A program made the position numbers and the translations under genes. From contig NC_133934.1 of NCBI RefSeq assembly GCF_031877795.1, positions 47,150,725-47,214,724 of the forward strand: a DNA stretch of 64,000 nt. Reading direction: 5' to 3'. Source of the stretch: Strix aluco. Its lineage: Eukaryota; Chordata; Aves; Strigiformes; Strigidae. Below are positions 22,971-52,229 of this stretch, in pieces. Under the pieces are notes generated by a model that saw only the letters and a program-made list of their open reading frames with translations, was not told the origin of the DNA and did not search any database. The first letter of the stretch is position 1; each line of letters starts with the position of its first letter.

Positions 22971-25900
22971 TGAGACAGTTCTCTGTTTTTTGGTGGAAGG
23001 GCCCTGTGTACTTCGCAGGCTGTTGCTGTTACCACCCCTGGGAGAACAGGCGCCCTGCTTTTGGCAGCATGTGCCCAGGAACACAGGCACGGTTTGAAGG
23101 CAGGACTGCTGCCAGAGCGAAAGGGTGGCTCCCTGCCGCTCCTCCCTCGCTCCTGAGGCCTCCTGCCTGCTGGGAGCTGCAGGCCCCTGCTGAGGGTGGC
23201 GGGCACCTCGGGGAAGCAGGAACATTTCGAGGCTCTGCAGCAGCTCCTGACCTTGGGGTGTGCAGAAAGGCAGGGAAAGCTCCCTGCCAGGTCAGGGCAT
23301 CCAGGCTGGGCAGTCGGCACACGGTGCGTTTTTTTTTTCTTTTCCCCCCTAAACACAGAAGTTACCCCTGTATTATTCAATGACCAAAACTGAGTAGGAA
23401 AAAAAAATATTTTGCACAATGTCAAGAAGAGATTTTTGCAGCTTTCCCTGTAAGGATTTGACCCAGAGCAGTTAAAGCACAGACTATTAGTCAGCATGTT
23501 TAGTCACAAAGCAAACATTTCTTTCTGTCCTCTTGGAGTACAGTTTCCAGATGGCAGCCCAAATCGATCTCCTTACAAACACAGCACAATCCTTCTAAAT
23601 AATGCTTCATATTTTGCAAATCAAATCTGCATTATCCATACTAAGGACATGCAGTTTTTTTCCAGAGAATACATTCTCAGTCCCATGGACTCAGTAAAGC
23701 TAGGAGTGTACCATTTATCAATCATTTTAACATAAATATCTGTCTGACAGAGAGATGAACTGCAGAATGTCTCTATGGAAACAGTTTAGCTACAGTGCAT
23801 CCAAGAGGAACAACGTCCCATATGATAATCATAAATGTAGCCTGGAAAACAGTGAGTGCTTTTTATTCTAAAGACAATAGCATTATTTTATTCAGAAAAA
23901 AAAGAAAATTTTAAGAAAAATGTTAATCTTTTGCATTGAACTACCTGCACATAGAAATCAAGAGCATGCACAATAAGGAACCTAGCCTGAAACTACATCC
24001 TTTCAAGTGTCCAGGGATAAAGAGGGGTGTTGAGGTTTGGCTTCAGAAGAATCTAGATATTGAACAAAATATTTTCCAAAATTCCTGCCCCTGGTTTCAT
24101 TTGGAAGAATGGATCTCAGAAGAATCATCAGTAATCACTTCTAATTACTGTCTCTATCCCACTTGAACTGATACTCACCTATTCCTCACTGTTTCATCTA
24201 TTCCTCACCATTTCTTCAAACCATGCTGGTTTTGGAGGATTGTTTTTCTCATTAATACAACAGTTAAAATGCCACTGACAGTATGAATAAAACACCTCAA
24301 ATAGGGGCAGATTCAGATTCATTGATTTGTCCTGTCTGGTTTTATTGAAATCATAGGTTGTTGGAGATGAAAAGTATATGGGAAAGGAAGTCCATGAATG
24401 CCTAGTGTTTACTAAAATTGAAAATGGCAACATTCATGTTTCAAATTTCAGAGCCGTCTATGAATATAACAAGTGTCCACGTAAAGAGCATCTTTTGTTG
24501 CAAAATGCTCAACAAACCAGCACAGACAATATTTTATTCTTTGCTGAATCAGAGGAACTTCTGCAGTCGTAACTACAGTGGAAAGAACCAAACTGAGACA
24601 TCTTGGAAAACTAAAAAAATAAGCACGTTTAAATCCCATGTCTCTTAAAACTGAAATGACTCAGTGGAGCAAGAAGGAAGGGTTAGATGAGGAAATAGGA
24701 AATGTATTGCTTTACTGATACTTGTAAAAATTGACACCCAATCTGGCATTTTGGAGATAAACATATTAGCTGCTAGGTAGCTTTTTGTATTAATAATAAT
24801 AATATTATATCACTATGTTGTTACAAATGGTTTTCTCCGTGTTTTTCTTTAATTCTCCAGGTGTAGCATTTACTATCCCAAAAGGCTGTACTTAGTCTAG
24901 ATTAAAGAAGGCAGAAGATCACCTACGAAACATTGCAAAAAAGGATTATGAAGAATAATTCAGATGAGAAGGAAAAAGCTGTACTTGGTAGGATTAAGGA
25001 TGCAAAGGTGAAACACTAGAGGAGATTACATAGGTGAGGATGATTTATAGGTAAACCCTATGAACAGGAGGCTTGGAGAACTTCCTGGTGAATTAGTGAA
25101 TTTTTGTTATTTCCTAAAAATGGATTACTATCATCTTGCCATCTTCAGACATTTGAGCATTTAAGTAACTGAATGGTGCTCTTTGAGTTTGCCAGCACAT
25201 GAGTTGAGAGACGGGAGCTTGTGACAGGTGATCATTGGCTCATTCTGCCCATCTCCTGCAGGTTGGCCAGAGACTACCAAGAAGTCTGGCAGCAGTGCTG
25301 GCCACCAGCTGCTTCACAGTCTGTAGCTTGTCCAGCACCATCAGCAGCACCCTGAGTGACAGTCCTTCCCATAAATATCAGTTGATCTGGTTTCTTCTAC
25401 AAATGCAGGTACAGGTGGACATGAATTTCAAAATTTAAACAAACAAAAATATTGAAAATCTGCAATTCAGCTATTTGTTTACATTATCAAAATATACCTA
25501 GGAATGTCAAGGACTAGAAAACACTTCTTAAATTCCCCTCTTCCATTCATTGCTGTTCTCCAATATTAGTTTTGATATTCCTGTGTTCCTAAACTTAAGA
25601 AGGGACAACACTGGCCATGAAATATGGGTATATAAAGAAATTACATGAGAAGCTGAGTTTAATGGATGCAGATGGTAATATCACAGATATAGTTTAGAGC
25701 AAGGAATAAATACAGAATCTAACTGACATTACAGGCTAAATATAGGTAGGCTAAATGCAATAACTTAGGCCAGAATTTGGTCAGATTAGCATTGTGCAGT
25801 CTATTCTTTCAAAATATTGGTCTTGAATGTTTTATGACCACAGAGGAAGTATCCTTTCAGTTCAGTAATGCCTTTTAGTGTCCTGTTGCAGCTTTGGGTT

Positions 25901-26848
25901 AGTAATGATTCTGGAAAGAATATTACTACCCACCCCAACAACAAAGATTTTCTTTGTCTTTCCTGAAACATAAAGAAATGTTTGTTTTCCAAACAAGTCC
26001 ATAACCAGTCCAGCCTTAATTATTCTGAGAAATCTAGTAGGATGCTGGAGCTGTACAGCACAAAAGCTGAAAAATATAAGGTCTCTTGATATGTTATCTC
26101 TTGGAGATCCAGAATTAGAGGCAAATATCTGCTAAATTTACAAGATATTGAATCCTCTTTGGTTGAATTCCTACCATGATCCATTCCAAAGGATGTAACA
26201 GTACAACATTTAAAGACAATTCTCCTTTCTGAACATGAAAAATAAAGGAAGTATTGGTATAACCACATTTAGAAAGCTTCAAAAAACCCTCAGCAGTCAA
26301 CACTGTACATCTGTGGGAACAGCACATTTTGATTTCAAGGCTACAAATGAAATAATGAGTGAAGAACAATTCTCCATATCCTTTTGTAATTTCCTCCAGA
26401 TAATCTTTAAAGATTTGCAGTGGGAAGATTACATAGGTTCCAAAATTTTAGTTTAAAAGAAATGCCATAGTAAAGGAAAATTGTTAGTAACTGGAATGGA
26501 CTGTGTTTTGACACTGCTTGATTGTAATGGACAGTTCATGGTGCTGTCTACATGCAAGAACTGGGCATTTTAAAACAACTGTTGCAGTGTCATACATTTC
26601 CAATTTGAACAACTCTCTACCATTAGCAATATAAAGTAAAATCCCCTAAAATAATGCAAAGACACTTGGAAGAAATATAGTGGAGTAAAAGCTTCATGCT
26701 GAATTATTTGCTGTCAAAATAAGCAGTAAGTCAAAACAGAATCCAGTAGGTATAATTTTTATTTGTGTGTGTGTTACCTATCCTTAAAGGGGGGAGCCTT
26801 AGACATTTAAAAAAATTTCTTCATGTGTATATGTAAATACACACTATG
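22971..26848. other. Intergenic between TMEM144 and GASK1B, no gene seen
   Basis: GC-rich shoulder up to about 23330, then ordinary AT-rich sequence. Includes a short AAT-repeat at about 24791-24803. No exon pair with matching phase or recognisable protein found. Confidence 0.5.
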
Positions 26849-26965
26849 GGTAAAATTCTGCTCTCAGTCTGAAGTACGTAGTTACCCTTATTATATGGTT
26901 TTAGCCGTATAACTTCACTGATATTTTTCACTCACTTTGCACTGGTATTAAAAAAAGGATATTAG
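26849..26965 (+). repeat. Ancient amniote interspersed repeat relic
   Basis: Begins 'gggtaaaattctgctctcag' and continues with the 'agttac...ataacttcactgat...actttgcactggt' layout of a very old repeat that I recall as abundant in turtles and crocodilians. I do not assign a family name. A related stretch occurs at 34690-34770. Confidence 0.4.
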
Positions 26966-27566
26966 GAGTGACCCTCATACAGTGTCTGTTGGTTAAATGG
27001 GCTGCAAAGCTGGTACCGCTTGCTAAAAACCCTTCATCTTTCAGAGGCACCCTCAAGCATCTAAGGATGATCTAATAATGTCCATCTCTGGCAACTTCTT
27101 TCAAGTATAAAAAATGTTAAGCAGCAGTAGCCACATCTTTACTGACTTTATTGATACACTTTGGAGCTTTTTGAATTAATCTTCTTTGTTTGGGATATGT
27201 CGCTTCAGTCAAATCTGAACTAAAAGAGAGTGCAACTTTAGAGGCCAGAGAGATTTCTTACAATCCCTAGTCCTCCAAGAACTCAGGTTTGGAAAAAGCA
27301 GGTGATATGAAGGCACTTTTCCTAGTAACAGACATGGATGCTGAAATCTTAACTTGATAGTACAAGTTTAGACAAAAGTAAAGACAAGTGATGGCCAGTG
27401 AAAAAAATCCACTCACAAAGTTTTATAAATTTAGACTGGACCCATCTGAAACATAAACCAATTCCTTAACCATCTATTTCCTTTAGTATTAATTATGGAA
27501 AAGATAATATCTCCATTAGCTTGAATTACAGCAAACATACACATTTTATTATTTCATACTTAGACT

Positions 27567-27690
27567 AGGCAAGGAGTCAGAAGTCAGAGCTTTGCTAGTG
27601 TCTCACTGCTTAACTCTGCACAAGCTCTTATCTTCTCTCTGTCTCAAATTTTCCGTCCGTATAGTGACTATGCTATGCTTCGTTTTGGAA
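27567..27690 (+). repeat. MIR/CORE-SINE-like relic
   Basis: The order 'ggagtcagaagtcagagctttgctagtgtctcactgcttaactctgcacaagctc...tctctgtctcaaattttccgtccgta' parallels the MIR core (…gtgtgaccttgggcaagtc…cctcagtttcc…). Highly diverged; the assignment rests on word order only. Confidence 0.4.
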
Positions 27691-28322
27691 AGCACAAATA
27701 GGAAACACTCCTGAGCTGTTTAATAGCACGTTAACAACATTTTAGAAGCCACTATCTGTTTTTCATTTCTCGTCACAAGAACATATGATTCCCAAAAGTT
27801 CTAAAATTCAGGGGATGGAGGGGGTATTTTAAATTAAAAAAAACCCAAACAAACAAACGTAGAAAATGGAAATTTCTTCAGTACATTCTAATGCAGTGCA
27901 CTAGAGGGCCCTCAGGAGTTAGAAATGGATGGAATGCACTTTTGGAAAGCACATACTTCACAGGACTTTTCATTACAGAATTTAAAATAGAAGTTGCTGG
28001 GTTTTTTTGGTGTGTGGTTTTCTTTTTAATAACTTGAGGTTCATGTAAGTTTATAGCAGTTCATATGGAAACCACTTCTCAGTACAGTTAGCTTCCAAAC
28101 TGTATTTAGCTTGCAATGAAATACCTAAACGTGAACCATACTTAAAACTGAAATATCTGCTAGAATACTTTGAGAACGTCAACTTTTACTAAGTTACTTT
28201 TATTAACCTAAGGAGTGTACCAGAATGAAGGACGTGTCAAGCTGAATAGGTAAGAGATTTTGTATTTTTATAGCAATATATATACAATGTGCACTTATTC
28301 TATCTTTGTTTCTTTGAAAGGA

Positions 28323-28330
28323 TATATAAG
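28323..28330 (+). promoter_or_regulatory. TATA-like box upstream of GASK1B
   Basis: TATATAAG within ggatatataagcc, about 520 bases upstream of a putative acceptor and 850 upstream of the start codon. It is a good match to a TATA box, but in AT-rich DNA chance occurrence is possible. No CpG island is present on this side. Confidence 0.25.
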
Positions 28331-28848
28331 CCACTGTCATTTTATTTGAAAAACTATAGCTAGATATTATTTATGGCTTTACAAGAGCAAAGAGAATTAA
28401 CTATCTTTCATCTTTAATGTGTTTATGAATTATGTGAACTATATTCATATTCAACTAGGGAAATTTGGCACTGCTAATACATTTTTATGTTAGTGAATAT
28501 ATGCATATTTAACTACTAGAGCTACTGGTGGTTAATATTGTATAATTCACAGCATTTCCATAACATGAAGTTTAGTGAAGTCTTTGTCTCATAAGAAAAA
28601 GATTATAATGATCTGGGTTTGACAAGCTTTTTTTTTAATGCTGGAATACAGCTAGCTGAGATTGCAAATTGAGCCTGTATTTCATTATTTTGGTGTTTAA
28701 CTTATATGTAATGTGAAAGTGAAAGATGTATCCTGACAAATTTCTAGATGCATACTCTCTCATCTAGAACTTCTATCTCTTAAAAATATAGAACCACAGA
28801 TGCCATATGCGAGTAATGAAATGAAATACTACTATTTTCTTTTTGCAG

Positions 28849-29168
28849 TTTGCAAAGGAGGTAGTTCAGATCTTTTAGACTACAAGTCAGTAAACTTTGC
28901 TTACGCAGCTGGCTCCATTCATTGTCTGAAGCCAATCACTTTCCCTGTGGTGGCTGATAAGAATTTAACAGCTTGAGAAGGTGGAGCATCAGCATCCTTA
29001 GTGCTAAACACATTCCCAGGCATATCAGTAGCCTCTGTCCATCACCCATGCTGGAAGGAATTTGGAAAGGAGAAATAGAAATTGGAGAAAGGAAATCATG
29101 TATCATCATCCTAGCTGGAACGTACAGAAGACTTTATGCTGTTTTCATCATGTCGATTCACTGGAGAA
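28849..29168 (+). other. GASK1B: Probable GASK1B 5' UTR in the first coding exon
   Basis: A strong polypyrimidine tract and acceptor (CTATTTTCTTTTTGCAG) ends at 28848, suggesting that the coding exon starts at 28849 and that an upstream noncoding exon exists. The leader contains several short ATG-initiated frames, plus one ATG at 29136 that is in frame with the main start. Confidence 0.45.
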
Positions 29169-44409
<15,241 letters not shown>

Positions 44410-44655
44410 AGCAGTCTTGTTTCTGAGAGATAGTCTTTAAAAAAATTTGTATAAGGCAAAAAGTGCCAGTAAAAGTGATTTAATTCACAGGCTTATTTAG
44501 TTTTTATTTTTTCCAGACTTCCAAGTTTATTTTTAAATAAGAAATCTTACATGGTTTAAAACCAACATTTAAATGTCAGCTGCATCTCAACACAGTGCAG
44601 ACTATTCTGTGTCTTCAATGAAATGAAATGAAAAATAACCAAATGGTACAATAAA
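44410..44655 (+). other. GASK1B: GASK1B 3' UTR with candidate poly(A) signal
   Basis: The stop codon is at 44407-44409. The first AATAAA downstream is at 44650-44655; another occurs near 45046. The UTR could extend to the later site. Confidence 0.5.
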
Positions 44656-47600
44656 TACTGTAGTAATATGTCGGTACCATGAACACTCCTTCTGTTAAAC
44701 TGTTTGAAAATTAGCAACAGGATTTTCAGTACATTAGGCTGAATTACTCTTACTTCCCTCATTCAAGTCAGTAAAAGTTTTATTGAAAATTTAAATGGGA
44801 ACAGAGATTTGTAAGCACTTAATACATTGATGAAAACTGTCCCTGCATCTACCTGCTGAAACATATCTAGTACAGGAATTTGTCTTTTTGATTATGAACA
44901 CTAAAAGACCAGCATTACCAAATGCTTATTTTATTTTGATCTTTTGAAATCTGAGGACTAAATTCAGCTCTTTTAAATGCAGGGCTGTTTGCCCTGGACA
45001 TGAGGGAAATTTAAAAACAGAGTAAGAAGAACATGACTTTAACAATAATAAATAATTTGACAAATATAGGCTTTACCTGTCCAGTATGGAGTACAATTCA
45101 TCATGAGTCACTCGTTGCAATGTTCTATTTTCAAGTACAGGTTGTTTTGATGTGTGGGTGGATGATCTGATATTTCCTGCCTATTGATTAACTGTGTGTT
45201 ACTCATAGAATTGTCCTTTATTACCGCTATTTTAAAAGAAGAAATTCAGCTTTAGCTTTGTGCAAATATGCTGCTAAATAAGTGTACCTGTTTTGTTTTT
45301 GCAACATGCTTGACAATATTTTTTAGAATATTATCGAAAAGCAGACCTACTAAGGATGTGAGTGTTGTTAAACTCAGCACAGAAAATGTTTGTGCTGCGT
45401 GCTCAGCTCTAGCCAGCAATTCAGACTCTGGTTTTCCATTAAGATTGACCACTGTGGGGTCATGATTCTAGCTGACAACTCGCCCCAAGTATTCCCACAG
45501 GTAAGGTTGTTAGAGAAGGTTGAATAAGTACTTTGGATTCTTAACCTTCATCTGCTCCAGAAATAAAGTATCAACTGATATAGTCTATCATAACATATAC
45601 CTACCTACCTGTTTAGAAAGACTCTTACTGTCTTTGTAGAGAAATATTTATTATCTTCTTGCTGTGAGATAATGGCAGAAGTTGGATACTTTCATAGCTA
45701 CTCTTGTCTTTATGTATAGTAAAAGTATAGGGTGTATAAGATTTTTAAGTATTTTTGAAAGTGCTTGTGTAATGGTATTAATGAGAAACTAAAAATGTTT
45801 TGTGTCAGTGTTAATGTGGACAGGTGAATTTGATGGTTTAAATAACTACAATTCCACTGCAGCTAAACCAGATTTTCTTTCTCAGTATCAGAACACCTAT
45901 TAACAGTAATTGCATTACTAGAAGAAATAGATCTCATTATAGGCAGAGTTAAAGATACTCAGTAAAATTTTAAGAGCTTGGCCATCTAAATATTCTTTTA
46001 TTTTATTCTGTCAGCAAAGGGCAGATAAATTTGTAAAAACTTCCTAGAACTTAACTATTGCCCTGAGAGGACACATTTCACAGTGCCTTGGATTTTTTTT
46101 AATAGAACCAACGTAGAATTTTATAGGATTTTCATATTATTGCTTTCTTAAAAAGTTGTAACTTATTAGCCAGGTAATTTCTATCATGGAAACAAAAATA
46201 TTACTGTAGCTTGCACTGTGAACAGAGTCTAAAGAAAGAAATAATCCTCTGGACTCATTTCACATGAAATTCTTGTGCAGTAAATTCCACTCTTTGATGA
46301 CCGCTACAATCAATTTGTCTCATTTTCTAGCCTATCTCAGTTTTCTTCCTCCTAGATACCTGTTCAAATGGATTATCACACACTGCTAGGAGTGAGAGAA
46401 TGGCAGGACTCTCAGCTGCACTGAACTTAGAAGAGGGCCAAGTGGAGATACAGGAGTGTATCTGATCATGAAAAAAAGTCCTATGAGAACTCTGTCTCCT
46501 AGCTTGTCCTCTTCTTTCTTTAGACGGCACATCCTGATGCCAAGTCATTGCCTCACATTGCCAAGTTGTATTTTTTTCCAGAATTGACTCATTGACCAAG
46601 AAGAGAAAGAAATCAGAAGTCAGGATTGTTTTATCTTTTCAGGATAGGTAACTTATTTTTACTGTGATAACTTGATGTATTCTTCTCCATTTCTTCTGGA
46701 CATGGACTAGTGTTTCCCTGAGCATGATACATGCTTTTTTATTTGCCTGGCAGTTCAGTGCGAGCTCTTAAAGCAGCAATGTAATTGCCAACTAGTAAGT
46801 AATTGCTGTGAAGGTGACCTGGAGCAATGCCTATCAGTAGTCCTGAGTTTAAGAGGTCCAAGTAGCCATGATGCTGTGCAGTACTTAAAAATTTGATCAA
46901 GCGTGAAAAGCATAACTGTAAAGAGATCTTCTGGAGACAAATCCTGCAAATGAATGTGCTAGGTAAGGAATGGTGTTTTTTACTAGATATTTTTGGTGAC
47001 AGAGGCATACAGATCACGTTGTCATTAGAGCTAATCTGCAGGGTGAATCAAGATTTAGATTTATGTAGAAAGTACAAGGGGAAGGATAGGTGTATCCCCC
47101 TGTGCTGTTCAGTATGGACCAGACAGGCACATAAAGGCACTCTCTTCTCAGAACTTCTGCAGGGATCAGTGAGTCCAGAGCGAATAGCCAAGGCAGACTA
47201 AGCTGTGCCATTACTGCACACATTACAGTTTCCAAGGGCAAAGGAATACTTCTTTCTCTGAAAATCTGAATCTGGGGCTAGGGCAAGGTGTTCTGCATCC
47301 TGCTCTCGCCTTACAATGGTGCCTTAGTGTTGCACTACACATAGCTGGAGGCCTTACTTTCTGTGCTGTGTTAACATGCCATATTTCTTATGTGTACAAA
47401 CACTTGCATAGTCTTCAGGGAAGTCAGGAGAGGCTTGTGAGAATGGGCAATGGAACTGGACTGCAAATTGCTTCTAATTCTCTAATGTTGATAACAAACT
47501 CCAGAAGGTGCCTTTTCTCCATAATGTTTATCCTGTTGCTGTGGAGCTTGGTACTTGAATCCAGTATTGTCAGCAATAGAAAGTATGATTGAGATAGTGC

Positions 47601-50084
47601 TTATGAGTACATACTAGTCAAGTTCTAGTTTTTTTTACAAAAATTAAGAATTCTGTAGTTTTTGAGTGCATTTGCATAAATGCTTTCAAAATGTAAAAAA
47701 TACAGAAAGAAGCACTTTGCAGAGCTTATTTATTCGCTGCTACTACATTCAAGATATCTGCTCTCCCTCCAGTAACAGGAGTAAAGTTTATTGGGAAATC
47801 AGTCCACTTCCTTTTAGAACGATATGACGTTGGACTGACATTCCTGCACTGTAGCCTAAGTAATATTAACCAATAGGAAAAAAAACCAAAGAAGCCTTAC
47901 TCTACCTGTGGTGGTGATCAACACAAAGCCAAGAAACTGTGTTTTAGTCATCTTTGCTGGGCTGTCTTCCATTTATGGGCATATGGGATCAGACAAAGAT
48001 TCATGTTACACATTACTCTGAAGGGTGTAACCAACGGCAACAGTCCAAAATCTGTGGGTGGGAAAAGACAATTATGTCATTCTTGAATCTGCCTGAAAGC
48101 CAGTACCACATGAAATGGAATTACTAAGAAAGTTTGCTGATTTAATAACATTGGAAGACAGAGCTTAAAATAAGTAGCACAGGCACAGATGCCTTAAAAT
48201 TCCTCAGGAGTCTGACAGCAAGTTAATAATCTTAAATGTTTCAGAAGCTGAGGGCATGAAAATTTTTGTGGAGCACTGTGAAAGCAGTTTCCTTCTTTTT
48301 TTGTGTGTGTATTCTATAATGCACTATATTAAGAAAAGATAAATTCCATGGTTTCAAATGAGCAAATACAAATTTAGGGTACACTAAGGGACAAGCTTCC
48401 AGTAGCAATTCTGGAAACGCTTCCATGCATGTATGTGTATGTGAACCCAAACATACATGTATGTGTATTTATACCTTGGCTTGTTTCTATAAAATGGTCA
48501 GTTTGGCTAATAAAGAACTAGTTTATACAATTTGCTGTTTACATGTAGAATTGTATTTGTCAGCATAAGTCCAATTTAGGGTATACCCAAGTTGAAGTTT
48601 AAACAAAACATTATGGATAAAACTTTTGTTCTCAAAGGATTAACTCTTCCCTTGCTAACACATTTATATAATCTTAAAAGTTTTCTACTTTCAATTGTAG
48701 GGAAAAACATCAATATGTTTACATCTGACCTAAACTGCCAGAGTGATATCAACTCAGATGTTTTTATTGAGTTTTAGATATTGAATTTGCATTTTCTTTT
48801 GGAATTTGTGCATTTTAAAAGTCAATTTATTTGTCCTTTTATTAGTAACAGTAAAAGCATTATCACAGGTTATGAATTGTTTGAATCTCTACTGCTATTG
48901 TCATATAATGTCCAGGAATATGCAAAATAAAATAATATCTTCATCAGATTTCCAGTTTATATTTCTAAGTTGCAGTAACAAACCCATAATACGTATTAAT
49001 GTGGATCATTAGGTACTGTTTAGAAAAAACTACGTCCTTGAAACTGCTTCTTCAGAGAAACAATCCAAACCAGATTAAGAAGCTCTTCCTGTGGAAATAT
49101 TTTCTAGCTGTTTACTCACGAGACTTGTAACTCTTTCTTACTAAGCTGATTCACTGTAGCTGTGGAGCTTCTGGTTACTGCAGCATTAGTATTTACTGTC
49201 TTCTTCAGCCATTCTGACAATGTCTACTTACACAAACATTGAGCAGAAAAGGTCGTGCCCATTTATGATGACAGAACAGAAATATTGGTCAATGACTGGT
49301 AAACTTTATTATAGACTATGAGCAAGTACGGGAGTAGGAGAAAGACACTGAACTCTACGTGGAATAGAGACTCACACAGAGTTAAAGTAGCCTAAGATCT
49401 TTTGGTTTCTGAAGTTTACATTTTTTCCATGATCCAAGAGAGACTAATGGGAAACACAAAGATGTTGAAACATTTTTAAACATTCTCTTTCCCACACAAA
49501 GTAATTTGACTTGTTTTATTAAAAACATCATTTATTTTTGCACATTACTGAATACTTCAGGCTAAACTTTCTCAGATACATTCTGTAAATTCATTACAAT
49601 TCCACTGAATCATCCCATTTCCAGATAAAACAGTTTAAATCAGTTAGGTTAATCGATATTCTCAGAGGTTAGAAAACTGAACCCTAAGATCAAAAGCAGA
49701 CCTTAGGAGAGTTACAAATAAGGAGACTTGCCTGAGATATAGCACAGGTATAGAACTTGGCATGCAGTTTCTCTAAACAAATATCTGTGGTTTCCAAGCA
49801 GGATCTACAAGGTTTTTTTGAAGACTATCAGCTTTTCCACCTGTATTTCTGTGGGAAGCCCTGACCTAGCCAAATGCAAGCATTTGAAATTAATAAGTAA
49901 AATAAGCAGTGCAGCAGTATCTTCTTTTATGTGGCATGGAATATATGAACTGTATTTCAAAATGACATTATTTAAAAAATAATTTCCCATGGTATATGGA
50001 GAATACTTCATTTGTGGATTGAAATCTGATTAAAAAAAGGCAAGCAAAAGATAGAGCTTCTCAGAATGGAAAGGATTCAAGCAA
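44656..50084. other. Intergenic, no gene recognised
   Basis: AT-rich, with only short, unrelated frames on both strands. A degraded MIR/L2-like phrase is possible at 49660-49760 ('acttgcctgagatatagcacag'). I see no splice-linked coding exons. Confidence 0.5.
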
Positions 50085-50720
50085 TGGGGTCCTCCAACGG
50101 TCAGTGCTGGGACAGTTTTTATTTATCATCTTCATCACTGACATAGAGAAGGCAGTGTACAGTGAAATATCCAAGGATTCAAATGATACTAAGCTCTTTT
50201 GTGCATTCATATGACAGATTAATAGTGAAGAACTCTAGAACCTCATGAAACTGAGTAGGTCAAACCTGGCAGATGAGCTTAAGTCGGGGGTTAATAGAAA
50301 TTTCTTCAGTTTGAAGATGAGAAAGCTGGAGGGGCTGGTAGTTTAGATTTACAAAATCATGAAGATGATGAGGTGAATACAGAAAGTGTTATTCAGCAAA
50401 TCTTGTAATACCAGAGGTGTGGAGCACTCAGTGAAACTAGTATCTATTTTAAGCAGATAAAAGAAAGTTCTTCCCACGGCAGGTATTGACCTTCTGGAAC
50501 TTGTTGCCATGAGGGACTGTGGAACCTGATAGTATCAGGAGATTCAAAGGGGATTAGACAAATTCAAGGACAGCAAGTATATATATGGACTTTATAAGAA
50601 TTAGGCAAGCATTTATTCTCTAACATTCCTAATACAACAATTCTGGATGCTGGGGAATATGAGGGAAAGGGACCACAGATACTGTCCCAGCCTCATGTAC
50701 TCACCTCACATTGCCAGAGT
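50085..50720 (+). repeat. Ancient CR1-like LINE relic
   Basis: The plus strand keeps the order of a decayed CR1-type RT end: 'ggtcctccaacggtcagtgctgggacagtt' followed by a 'tttatcatcttcatcactgacatagagaaggcagt' segment (cf. FNIFINDLEKA), 'gatactaagctctt' (cf. DTKLF), then 'ttctggaacttgttgccatgag' and 'ggggattagacaaattcaaggacagcaag' typical of the 3' part. Full of stops; much older than the CR1 at 39301. Confidence 0.7.
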
Positions 50721-51869
50721 CTAGGCCCACTGGTGAGACCCAGAAGGAAATTCCATGTATTCTTATATTTGAAGGCTATTCAACCAGCTGCAATGTTGTA
50801 AGATGTTTAGGCCTTTTCCCTATTTATAAGAATATATAAAATTATCTTTATTTGCAAGGATGGTTATGCTTGGGTGTTGTGAGTCTGCTTTGTCTTTGAT
50901 GAGAGAAAAGAAAGCAAGCAGATGGCAACCTTCTAATGCCTAAGGATGGTTTTCCAAAAGCAGTTCCATGGATTTTGCTCTTCTGGAAAAAATGAAACAC
51001 ACAAAATGCAGAAACATTTTTTTCCCCACTGTGATCCATTGTTATATCTGTATTTGGTACTGGATATACCAATGTCATTATTTAACTGAATCAGATCTTG
51101 AAATAAGTGGCTTTCTCTAAAAATTAATTCACTTCCAGTAATTATTTCCTTTTTAGCCTTCTGCAGTATATTTACTTCTTATTTAATCATTTGGTTTCAG
51201 CATTCACTGTTCAGGAATTAACTGTATTTCCTTCAACGGAAAAGCTGGCATGGCATTCCATGGAGGTCTGTTAAGCTGCACAAGCACGCCTTATCAGAGG
51301 TATTCTTCAGCTAGCCATGTGAAACACTTTGAGATTTGGATGGAATTTATTAACTGTTAAGGAAAGTAGCACCAGTGTGAAAGCCAGCCTTATGAAGTGT
51401 GAGAACTGTGTCTGACAAATGGTAAAATCTGGCAGTCCAGCGGGTTGCTCTGCGAATTCTGAAACAACTGCAGGTCATACATCTTAATTTTCAGATATAC
51501 ATGGATATATCACATACCAGTCTTTTCTGGTCACCTAGATTTTTCCCTGCCTCAGGTCTCCTGAAGAAGAAATATGCAGTCAAAAAAGTTAAAGTGAGAA
51601 CTGACTGAAACATACTCTGAAGGCAGCTGTGGCATAGTTGCAGTAAACTAGTGATACCCAAACAGAAGCTAGGAGCTACCTTATACAAGCATCATGCCAA
51701 AGGAAGATAAAAGGATTTGTCCTGTTAAATATGACAAGACCTAGCTTTAAAAAACTCACTGTGTGAGGAAAACATCTGAGGCTCTTTGTCTTAGATAGGA
51801 TGCTCAGGCCCACATGACTGTATTGGGTCTCTCCTCAAACTCATATTCACTCATTCTGCTACCACTTTT
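50721..51869. other. Intergenic, no gene recognised
   Basis: Ordinary AT-rich sequence; no recognisable coding or repeat signal. Confidence 0.5.
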
Positions 51870-52229
51870 CATGATCACGGAATCATCAAGGTTGGAAAAG
51901 ACCTTGAAGATCATCCAGTCCAACCATTAACCTAATGCTGACAGTTCCCAACTACACCATATCACTAAGCACTATGTCGACTATACTCTTAAACACCTCC
52001 AGGGATGGGGACTCCACCACTGCCCTGGGCAGCCCATTCCAACGCCTAACAACCTGTTCTGTAAAGAAATGCTTCCTAATATCCAGTCTAAACCTTTCCT
52101 GGTGCAACTTGAGGCCATTCCCTCTTGTCCTGTCGCTTGTTACTTGGTTCAAGAGACTCATCCCCAGCTCTCTGCGACCTCCTTTCAGGTAGTTGTAGAG
52201 GGTGATGAGGTCTCCCCTCAGCCTCCTCA
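51870..52229 (-). mobile_element. CR1 LINE 3' fragment
   Basis: About 360 bp matching the 3' part of the CR1 at 39301-39680 nearly word for word: 'gaccttgaagatcatccagtccaaccattaacctaa' and 'ggtgatgaggtctcccctcagcctcctc'. The 3' end is at about 51870, with an ATTCCGTGATCATG-type tail; the 5' end breaks off at about 52229 inside the RT C-terminal coding region. Typical 5'-truncated CR1. Confidence 0.95.

Noticed and set aside
22280-23497. 405-codon minus-strand open frame across the CpG island
   Set aside because: Long stop-free frames are expected in GC-rich CpG islands; composition is Arg/Gly/Pro-rich with no family resemblance, and several other frames are equally open there.
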